A DNA stretch of 12,906 nt from Planctomycetota bacterium (GTDB taxonomy: Bacteria; Planctomycetota; Phycisphaerae; UBA1845; CAIVHJ01): the NCBI GenBank assembly GCA_022573485.1, contig JACZTW010000078.1:1-12906 (forward strand), read 5' to 3'. This document shows positions 6,838 through 12,496 of this stretch, in pieces; position 1 is the first letter of the stretch, and every line of letters starts with the position of its first letter. Made by a program: the position numbers and the translations under genes. The notes under the pieces are model-generated. The model worked only from the letters and a program-made list of their open reading frames with translations, did no database searches and was not told the DNA's origin.

Positions 6838-7527
6838 ATGGGACGGCCACTGCGTGTGACGGAATCGGGGCTTGTCTATCACGTCTTGAATCGGCGCGTG
6901 ATGCGTCTGCCGCTGTTTCAGAAGGATGCTGACTATCTTGCGTTCGAGCGGGTGCTGAGCGAATCGCTCAAGCACGTGGCTGCGCCTGAGCTTTTGGCGT
7001 GGTGCTTGATGCCGAATCACTGGCATTTAGTTGTTCGCGCCGGCCGTCGCACTAACTTATCGACGTGGATGCAGTGGGTGACGGTGACGCACGCGCATCG
7101 CTGGCATGCACACACGCACACAGCCGGGGAGGGGCCGCTGTACCAAGGCCGATTCAAGAGTTTCCCGGTGCAGGAGGACGGGCATTTTCTGACGCTCTGT
7201 CGCTACGTGGAGGCCAACGCCCGGCGGGCGAAACTGGTGAAGCGGGCAGAGGCGTGGCGTTGGGGCAGCCTTTGGGTTCGGCGCAATCGGCGATCGGAGC
7301 TGGCGAAATGGCTGCGTCCCTGGCCGGTGGATCGTCCACGCAATTGGCTGGCGGATGTCAATCGGCCGATCGACGAGCAGGCGTCGCAGCAAGTGCGTCA
7401 GGCGCTGGACCGGGGTGTGCCCCTGGGGGAGCTGCGCTGGATCGCCCGTATTTCCGCCCGACTGGGATTAGATATCACCCTTAGACCGCGCGGACGCCCC
7501 CGAAAGGACCGTCAACATTCTTCCTGA
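6838..7527 (+). CDS. REP-associated tyrosine transposase (RAYT, IS200-like HUH nuclease)
   Basis: Single-strand-specific Y1 HUH endonuclease of the IS200/IS605-like superfamily, which cuts and joins DNA at REP hairpins. Visible features: N-terminal GLVYHVLNRRVMR; the HUH metal-binding motif in LMPNHWHLVV (H61, W62, H63); LYQGRFKSFPV (101-111); and the nucleophile in CRYVEANARRAKLV (Y123), equivalent to the usual RYVHLNPVRAGLV. It lacks TnpB or other partner genes. The C-terminus RPRGRPRK (216-223) is an AT-hook-like motif that may help bind A/T-rich element ends. Its 229 residues are normal for RAYTs. The stop is the TGA within the right inverted repeat, so the last residues (HSS) are element-encoded. 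The frame is intact, hence probably functional or recently active. Confidence 0.93.
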   Translation: MGRPLRVTESGLVYHVLNRRVMRLPLFQKDADYLAFERVLSESLKHVAAPELLAWCLMPNHWHLVVRAGRRTNLSTWMQWVTVTHAHRWHAHTHTAGEGPLYQGRFKSFPVQEDGHFLTLCRYVEANARRAKLVKRAEAWRWGSLWVRRNRRSELAKWLRPWPVDRPRNWLADVNRPIDEQASQQVRQALDRGVPLGELRWIARISARLGLDITLRPRGRPRKDRQHSS

Positions 7528-7556
7528 CACCTTTTGTTTTGCACCTTTTATTTCCC

Positions 7557-7618
7557 AATTCTTTCGGCGACGCAGGTGCGATACAATATAAACGCGCCGA
7601 ATTCGTGCGCGGAGACAA
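7557..7618 (+). repeat. 62-bp direct repeat, copy B (right border of island; leader of next gene)
   Basis: Partner of 5315-5376. It begins immediately after the last REP-like bases of the island and runs through the promoter-like region, a palindrome and the ribosome binding site of the gene at 7624. Because it is contiguous with that gene, this copy is likely the original site or has kept its function. Confidence 0.8.
7582..7614 (+). promoter_or_regulatory. Promoter-like -10, palindrome and ribosome site of the receiver/ATP-binding gene
   Basis: TACAAT (7582-7587) is a good -10 box; the -35 region is weak (a TTC-rich stretch near 7559-7564). CGCGC-CGAATTCG-T-GCGCG (7593-7611) follows: a nearly perfect palindrome with a self-complementary core, placed where the transcript would begin. 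GGAG (7611-7614) lies 9 bases before the ATG at 7624. The layout would suit an operator or a 5' hairpin next to the ribosome site; that is inference. Confidence 0.5.
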
Positions 7619-7623
7619 AGCCG

Positions 7624-10596
7624 ATGCAGCCCGCGTTGCCCCCATCACGTTGTGACCTGGATTTTGACTTCGGCGGATTCCATAACCTCATGCCGAATCG
7701 GGTCCACAATATCCTGCTGGTTTCCAGCTTGTACGAATCGTTTATCCTCGAAGAAGACGGCCTGATCTCCGAGATGATCACCAGTGAATTCGTGGATATG
7801 AAATTGTCGCACGCGCCGCGCGTGGCCCGCGTGTCCACGGGTGAGCAGGCCCTGTCGTTCATCCGGCAGAATCCCGTGGACCTGGTGATCACCATGACGC
7901 GCCTCGGAAACCTCAACGTCTCCGAACTGGCGAAATCGGTCAAGGAGATCAACCCCGATCTGCCAGTGGTGGTGCTGGCTGACAATGCCCGGGAATTGGT
8001 CCGCAATCCCGGCCTGCGCGACCGGAGTTGCATCGATCGTGTGTTCGTGTGGCATGGCGATGCCAAGATCCTGCTGACCATCGTCAAACTGGTCGAGGAT
8101 CAATTGAACGTCGAGCATGATACGCGCGTGGGTGACGTTCGCGTGATCATCCTGGTCGAGAATTCCGTGCGCTTTTATTCGACGTATCTACCGCTGTTCT
8201 ATACGGAGTTGCTCAAGCTGACTCAATCGCTGATGGCCGAGGGCATCAATCTGATGCAGCGGCTGCTACGCATGCGGGCCCGGCCGAAGATCCTGCTCGC
8301 CGAGACGTTCGAAGAGGCCTGTCAGTTATACTCCAAATACAGCGAAAACGTTCTCGGCGTGATCACCGATATTCGCTTTCCGCGCAACGGGCGCCTGGAT
8401 CCGGAAGCCGGACTGGAATTCACCCGACTGATCAAGGAAAAATCGCCGGATACGCCCGTGTTGCTGCAATCTTCAGACGGGGCCCATGCCGAGAGCGCCG
8501 AACATTTGAACGCAAGCTTCGTCAACAAGAGATCGCCGACGCTGCTGGAGGACCTGCGCAATTTCCTGTTGGGCAGCCTGGGATTCGGAGATTTTGTCTT
8601 CGCCCTTCCGGACGGCACTGTCATCGGCCGCGCGCACGACCTGCGATCGTTCGAGGCCATGGTCAAGAAGACGCCGGACGAGTCGCTGGCGTTCCATGCC
8701 CTGCACAACCATTTCAGCAACTGGTTCATGGCCCGCACGGAGTTTGAATTGGCGACGCGGATTCGTCCGAAGAAAGTCACCGATTTCACTACGGTGGGCG
8801 AAATGCGCCAATACCTGCTGAACACCATCGCCGAGTTTCGCGAGCGGAGCCAGAGCGGCGTGATTTCCGATTTTTCCGCCCGGATCTTTGACGCCACGTC
8901 GTCGTTCGCGCGCATCGGCGGCGGCTCCATGGGCGGCAAGGGGCGCGGGCTGGCCTTCATCAACGCCTTGGTGCGGCGCTACAACCTCAATCAGCGGTTC
9001 GACAACGTACACATTGTCGTGCCGGCGAGCGCCACGCTGGGCACCGACGTGTTCGACACGTTCATGGACAAGAACAAACTTCGCAACCTGGCGGCCAAGC
9101 ACCTTGACGACGAGGTAATTGCACGGGCGTTTCTGAAAGCGAAAATCCCCAAAGCGATCCATAAGAAACTGTCGGCGTTCCTGGAGCAGGCCCGTTATCC
9201 GCTGGCGGTGCGTTCGAGCAGTCTGCTGGAGGATTCGCAGGACGAACCCTTCGCCGGCGTGTACGCCACGCATATGATTCCCAACAACCACGCGAACCTC
9301 AAGGTTCGCCGTGAACAGCTTTGCGACGCCATCAAGCTGGTTTACGCATCGATGTTTTTTCGCGGGGCGCTGCACTACCTCGAAGCCACCTCGCACCACG
9401 CCCAGGAAGAAAAAATGGGCGTAATTTTGCAGGAGATCGTCGGCAGCCCACACGGCACACGCTTCTACCCGACGTTCTCGGGCGTGGCCCGTTCTTACAA
9501 TTACTATCCCATTGCCAAGATGAAACCGGAGGACGGCGTGTCCTATGTAGCCCTGGGTCTGGGCAAGATCGTGGTCGAGGGCGGCGGCGGGCTGATGTTT
9601 TCGCCGGCACACCCCAACTCCCTGCCCCAGTTCGCCACCGTCAAGGACATGCTGGACAACTCGCAGCGTTTTTTCTACGCCGTGGATATCGGCAGGCCGG
9701 ATGTCTATCCCACGCCTGACGCCAACGCCAACATCGCGGAATTCGGCTTGGACGTCGCCGAGCACGACGGCACGCTCGCGCCGATCGGATCGGTGTATTC
9801 GCCGGACAACGACGCCGTCTACGACGGCCTGTCTCGCCCCGGAACACGGCTGGTGACATTCGCGCACGTGCTCAAAGCCAATATCTTTCCATTGGCGGAG
9901 ATTCTCCAGACCGTGCTGGACATCGGACGAGACGGCATGGGCTGCCCCGTGGAAATCGAATATGCCGTGGATATGAGCAGCGACCCAATGGTCTTCGGCC
10001 TGCTGCAGATCAGACCATCGGTCTATGATGAGGAATGTCCGCAGATCGAGTTCGACGATTTCGACCGCAGCCAGACGCTGTGCATGAGTGATCAAGTTCT
10101 GGGCAACGGCCGCATTTGCGGGATGTACGACATTGTCTACGTCAAGCCCGATGACTTCGATTCGGCCCATACAGTAGAGATCGCCAACGACATTGGCTTG
10201 ATCAACGAGACCATTCGCAAGGCAGGCCGGCGTTGCGTTTTGATCGGCCCGGGCCGGTGGGGGTCGGCCGACCGCTGGCTGGGGATTCCCGTGACTTGGG
10301 ACCAGATTTCTTGTGCCCAGGTAATCGTCGAAGCCGCGCTCGAAGACTTCGTGGTGACGCCGTCGCAGGGCACGCACTTCTTCCAGAATCTCACCTCGCT
10401 GCGCGTCGGATACTTCACGGTAAACCCGATCGCCGGCCAAGGGTACATCGACTGGGACTGGCTGGCCGCCCAGCCGGCCGTCTCGGAGAGCCGCTTTCTG
10501 CGCCACGTTCATCTTGACGAACCAGTGGACGCATTGCTCGACGGCAAGACCCGCCAGGGCCTCATTCTCAAGCCGGGCGCCCGCAAAGCGGATTGA
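7624..10596 (+). CDS. Dual receiver-domain protein with PEP-synthase-type ATP-binding domain
   Basis: A 990-residue protein of unknown function. Residues about 27-160 form a receiver-like domain without the phospho-acceptor Asp (VITMTRLG at the site). Residues about 172-316 form a second receiver with the acidic start ILVEN (E179), D249 in VITDIRFP, S283/S284 in LLQSS and K302 in FVNKRS, so it could be phosphorylated. About 425-800 is a PPDK/PEP-synthase N-terminal ATP-binding domain: IGGGSMGGKGRG (K439), LAVRSSSLLEDSQDEPFAG (R530), VEIEYAVD and LLQIRP. The phosphohistidine swivel domain and PEP/pyruvate barrel are absent. Instead a conserved-looking domain of about 190 residues follows, with VLIGPGRWGSADRWLGIPV and PSQGTHFFQNLTS. 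Similar full-length proteins, as I recall, occur in Bacteroidota, usually named PEP synthase. ATG 7624 is chosen for its GGAG site; the in-frame ATG at 7534 lies in the element end. Cytoplasmic, no membrane segment. Confidence 0.88.
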   Translation: MQPALPPSRCDLDFDFGGFHNLMPNRVHNILLVSSLYESFILEEDGLISEMITSEFVDMKLSHAPRVARVSTGEQALSFIRQNPVDLVITMTRLGNLNVSELAKSVKEINPDLPVVVLADNARELVRNPGLRDRSCIDRVFVWHGDAKILLTIVKLVEDQLNVEHDTRVGDVRVIILVENSVRFYSTYLPLFYTELLKLTQSLMAEGINLMQRLLRMRARPKILLAETFEEACQLYSKYSENVLGVITDIRFPRNGRLDPEAGLEFTRLIKEKSPDTPVLLQSSDGAHAESAEHLNASFVNKRSPTLLEDLRNFLLGSLGFGDFVFALPDGTVIGRAHDLRSFEAMVKKTPDESLAFHALHNHFSNWFMARTEFELATRIRPKKVTDFTTVGEMRQYLLNTIAEFRERSQSGVISDFSARIFDATSSFARIGGGSMGGKGRGLAFINALVRRYNLNQRFDNVHIVVPASATLGTDVFDTFMDKNKLRNLAAKHLDDEVIARAFLKAKIPKAIHKKLSAFLEQARYPLAVRSSSLLEDSQDEPFAGVYATHMIPNNHANLKVRREQLCDAIKLVYASMFFRGALHYLEATSHHAQEEKMGVILQEIVGSPHGTRFYPTFSGVARSYNYYPIAKMKPEDGVSYVALGLGKIVVEGGGGLMFSPAHPNSLPQFATVKDMLDNSQRFFYAVDIGRPDVYPTPDANANIAEFGLDVAEHDGTLAPIGSVYSPDNDAVYDGLSRPGTRLVTFAHVLKANIFPLAEILQTVLDIGRDGMGCPVEIEYAVDMSSDPMVFGLLQIRPSVYDEECPQIEFDDFDRSQTLCMSDQVLGNGRICGMYDIVYVKPDDFDSAHTVEIANDIGLINETIRKAGRRCVLIGPGRWGSADRWLGIPVTWDQISCAQVIVEAALEDFVVTPSQGTHFFQNLTSLRVGYFTVNPIAGQGYIDWDWLAAQPAVSESRFLRHVHLDEPVDALLDGKTRQGLILKPGARKAD

Positions 10597-10650
10597 AGAG
10601 GACTGAGTGCTGAGTGCTGAGTCCTCAGTCCTTAGTCCTCAGTCCTGAAT
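10597..10650. repeat. Heptamer repeat array 1 with inverted halves
   Basis: Directly after the stop codon, 7-bp units of the form TGAGTGC / TGAGTCC / TCAGTCC repeat about seven times. The first half is the inverse of the second: AGGACTGAG (10599-10607) is the exact reverse complement of CTCAGTCCT at 10624-10632 and 10638-10646. The array can fold as a hairpin in more than one register and might end transcription of the upstream gene, although there is no T-run. Confidence 0.75.
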
Positions 10651-10776
10651 CCAGCTTCGCCGGCGGCAACATTGCGGAATGACCGTGCTCCGTCCCGCCT
10701 TCGGCGGATCTCTGCTGCGCTCCGTCCTTGACCCCCCTTCGCCCTTGATTTAGAGTGTCCCGCTCCGGCACGTGTA
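10651..10776. other. Spacer between heptamer arrays
   Basis: No coding sequence or RNA gene is recognisable in these roughly 125 bases between the two arrays. CGGCGG- and CCTTCG-rich stretches occur. It may hold the tRNA promoter, but no clear -35/-10 pair was found. Confidence 0.4.
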
Positions 10777-10859
10777 GGGCTTCGGGCTTCAGGCTTCGGG
10801 AAGTTCGCAAACTGTGCGCCCTGAAGCCTGAAGCCCGAAGCCCGAAGCCTGAAGCCTGC
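10777..10859. repeat. Heptamer repeat array 2, long inverted repeat before tRNA-Glu
   Basis: The right arm is five head-to-tail copies of YGAAGCC (10822-10856). The left arm (10777-10800) is three inverse copies, GGCTTCG or GGCTTCA. Positions 10777-10800 pair with 10820-10843 in 23 of 24 positions across a 19-base loop. The unit length (7 bp) equals that of array 1 but the sequence differs. It ends 11 bases before the tRNA gene, so it could affect transcription into or processing of the tRNA. Confidence 0.8.
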
Positions 10860-10870
10860 ATTCTGAACAT

Positions 10871-10942
10871 GGCCCCATCGTCCAGTGGTTAGGACACCGG
10901 CTTTTCACGCCGGCAACACGGGTTCGAACCCCGTTGGGGTCA
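10871..10942 (+). tRNA. tRNA-Glu (anticodon TTC)
   Basis: A full cloverleaf can be drawn by hand over 72 bases. The acceptor stem GGCCCCA / TGGGGTC has one G.T pair. The D arm is GTCC-AGTGGTTA-GGAC. The anticodon stem CCGGC / GCCGG encloses loop TTTTCAC with anticodon TTC at 10904-10906. The variable loop is CAAC, the T arm is ACGGG-TTCGAAC-CCCGT, and the discriminator base is A. CCA is not encoded; ATC follows. It would read GAA and, by wobble, GAG. Confidence 0.96.
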
Positions 10943-11376
10943 ATCAACACGCTGCCAGCGTCGCCGCCAACGGCGCCAAAGCGGTGCAAACCTATTCCGT
11001 CCCAAGTGGTTGCGTTGGGTCAAGCCTTCGTTCGCATCTTTGCATCAACACCTCCTGCGCGGTTCCCCGGCGTTGTAATGGGTGCCTGAGATAGGTATGA
11101 TCGATTGGGTCAATAACACCTCCGTGATCAAAAGATGCCTCTTCAGAGGCTGGTGGCGTTCGTATTCACAAGTTGCCGGGGGACCGAGTCGTGACCAGGC
11201 TGGTTCATTCCAATGTCGTGCCGGTGATGGCAAGATCACCAGCAATGTTGGCCCGCGCGCGTGCCGTGCCGGAGCCGATCGCCGGAATGCGCCTGGACGG
11301 GTCACGCTTGCAATCCACGCATAAAGTTCGATGCGTCCTAACCGGTGGGCCGGGTCCGCCATCCACATCTAATTGA
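10943..11376. other. Intergenic stretch between tRNA-Glu and secreted-protein gene
   Basis: No convincing gene is seen. Minus-strand and plus-strand open frames of up to about 107 codons lack recognisable motifs. TTGGGTCAA-like words recur after the tRNA 3' end (near 10935, 11016 and 11104). GCCTCTTCAGAGGC (11136-11149) is a small palindrome. The promoter of the downstream gene should lie here but I could not place it. Confidence 0.4.
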
Positions 11377-11377
11377 A

Positions 11378-11383
11378 AAGGAG
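11378..11383 (+). promoter_or_regulatory. Shine-Dalgarno of first secreted paralogue
   Basis: AAGGAG lies 6 bases before ATG 11390. The second paralogue has AAGGAG at 12485-12490 with the same 6-base spacing, which fixes both starts. Confidence 0.8.
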
Positions 11384-11389
11384 CAGAAC

Positions 11390-12421
11390 ATGAACGACTG
11401 GAAGTGGGCAATCACATTGGCAGCCTGCTGCTGCATCTCTCTGACAGTAGCCCCATCGGCATCGGCGGACTTCGTCGGCGTCACAACCGTGATCAAGGAT
11501 GATCCGGACACCGTTGCCCTCTGCAACTCGGGCGCTGGTCCGTTTAATTTCGGCTTTGGCCCGATTTCGGTCTGCAACGTCTTCGCGGTCTTCGACAATC
11601 CGGACAACGCACTGCTCAGTGTGGGCAACGCGGATCTGCAAGTGTACGACGGAGTGAGTCCGAGTGTCTTCTTCCAACATCCGTTTAACTTCGTTGTTAC
11701 CTCGCCGTCGTGTACTTTCGTTGGCTTTTTCCCCGACCTGATCTGCGACACATTTATAACGATCGGGTACAAGTGTGGCCCTGAGCCAGCCGGAACCGAT
11801 CAGAGTAAGCCCGGTGCCGAGTTCGATGCTGGCGAATTCAACTTGTACGGCCATATTGTCGGTGGCTGGTTCAACGCGAATCCTGCCAATGGGCAAGGCG
11901 AAGCCGGCACCTGGCCGGACCTGAAAGTGCTCTTCCTCCAATCGGCAATGCACCTGGGGCACTTCATGTCAGGTGACATCGACCTCTTCTGGCGGGACGA
12001 GTACAACGGCGTCACGTACGCCGAACTAGACGTGCCCATCGAATGTGCCGTATGGAAGCCCGATGGCGTCCCCTGTGATGATGGTGATCCCTGTACCGGC
12101 AATCCTGGTCCAGACGGCGATGTATGGATGGACGGCGTCTGCGGTGGTCCGCCCGTCGACTGTGACGACGGCAATGTCTGCACCGATGATTTCTGTGATC
12201 CGTCCAGCGGTGAGTGCGTGAATCAGCCGAACGACAACCCTTGTCCGACCGACACCGATGGCGATGGTGACACCGACGCCGCCGATCTGGCGGTGCTGCT
12301 GGGCAATTGGGGAGCCTGCGGCCCCGGCGAGCCCTGCGAATGCCTGGATAACGACACCAGCGGATCGATCGGTGCGTTTGACTTGGCCGTTCTGCTCGGC
12401 AATTGGGGGCCTTGCCTCTGA
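11390..12421 (+). CDS. Secreted Cys-rich protein with two dockerin-like Ca-binding repeats
   Basis: A 343-residue exported protein. MNDWKWAITLAACCCISLTV followed by APSASA is a signal peptide, with predicted signal peptidase I cleavage after A26. The mature N-terminal domain (about 27-225, DFVGVTTVIKDDPDT...) is aromatic- and Gly-rich and not a family I recognise; it looks beta-rich. A Cys-rich linker (about 226-285) has CDDGDPCTG and CDDGNVCTDDFC repeats. Two EF-hand-like loops end the protein, DTDGDGDTDAADLAVLLGNW (from 288) and DNDTSGSIGAFDLAVLLGNW (from about 320). The LLGNWG ending is typical of planctomycete (Phycisphaerae-type) secreted proteins, where such loops probably bind calcium or anchor proteins, not cellulosomal dockerins. 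Start from the strong AAGGAG. A tandem paralogue follows after 75 bases. Function unknown. Confidence 0.88.
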   Translation: MNDWKWAITLAACCCISLTVAPSASADFVGVTTVIKDDPDTVALCNSGAGPFNFGFGPISVCNVFAVFDNPDNALLSVGNADLQVYDGVSPSVFFQHPFNFVVTSPSCTFVGFFPDLICDTFITIGYKCGPEPAGTDQSKPGAEFDAGEFNLYGHIVGGWFNANPANGQGEAGTWPDLKVLFLQSAMHLGHFMSGDIDLFWRDEYNGVTYAELDVPIECAVWKPDGVPCDDGDPCTGNPGPDGDVWMDGVCGGPPVDCDDGNVCTDDFCDPSSGECVNQPNDNPCPTDTDGDGDTDAADLAVLLGNWGACGPGEPCECLDNDTSGSIGAFDLAVLLGNWGPCL

Positions 12422-12496
12422 ACGCCCGCCGGAGCGCGGATTCCGTATATGAGTTTCGTCAAAGGGTATGTAGAACCGCGATGAAAGGAGCCGGAC

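Larger units (their letters stand above)
6781..7535 (+). mobile_element. RAYT/REP element with 19-bp perfect inverted repeats
   Basis: AAAAGGTGTCAGGAAGAAT (6781-6799) and its exact reverse complement (7517-7535) enclose the RAYT gene in 755 bp. The left end can fold further: bases 6785-6795 pair with 6800-6810 (11 pairs, two G.T) around a 4-base loop, the imperfect hairpin typical of REP sequences recognised by RAYT proteins. The right repeat overlaps the gene's stop codon. RAYTs are usually domesticated single-copy genes that move REPs, not true insertion sequences, so autonomous mobility is uncertain. Confidence 0.7.
5371..7556. mobile_element. Putative inserted island: REP hairpins, acyltransferase and RAYT
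   Basis: A segment of about 2.2 kb lies exactly between the two 62-bp direct repeats. It starts with an AAAAGGTGTCAGGAAGA inverted pair, holds a minus-strand acyltransferase, and ends with a plus-strand RAYT gene between 19-bp inverted repeats of the same motif. Shared REP motifs at both ends and repeats abutting both borders suggest one insertion, or REP-mediated acquisition of the acyltransferase as cargo. The divergence of the 62-bp copies argues against a very recent event. A tandem duplication followed by insertion between the copies is the main alternative. Confidence 0.5.

Noticed and set aside
7534..7623. A start at ATG 7534 for the receiver/ATP-binding protein
   Set aside because: The 30 extra codons lie in the RAYT right end and the promoter region, while ATG 7624 has a GGAG at proper spacing.
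8473..10512. A 679-codon minus-strand open frame opposite the receiver/ATP-binding gene
   Set aside because: It is antisense to a gene with clear domains. Its product is His/Val/Arg-rich without motifs, as expected from the complement of GC-rich codons.
7624..10596. Calling this gene PEP synthase (ppsA)
   Set aside because: Only the ATP-binding domain is shared. The phosphohistidine and PEP/pyruvate domains needed for the reaction are missing.
10597..10860. CRISPR array
   Set aside because: Units are 7 bp, without spacers, and arranged as inverted repeats. No cas genes are present.
11045..11368. A 107-codon minus-strand open frame between the tRNA and the secreted-protein gene
   Set aside because: No recognisable motif, no Shine-Dalgarno, and composition like chance frames in GC-rich DNA.
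11390..12421. Cellulosomal dockerin protein
   Set aside because: The loops end in LLGNWG instead of the dockerin helix pattern, and no cohesin or glycoside hydrolase domain is present.
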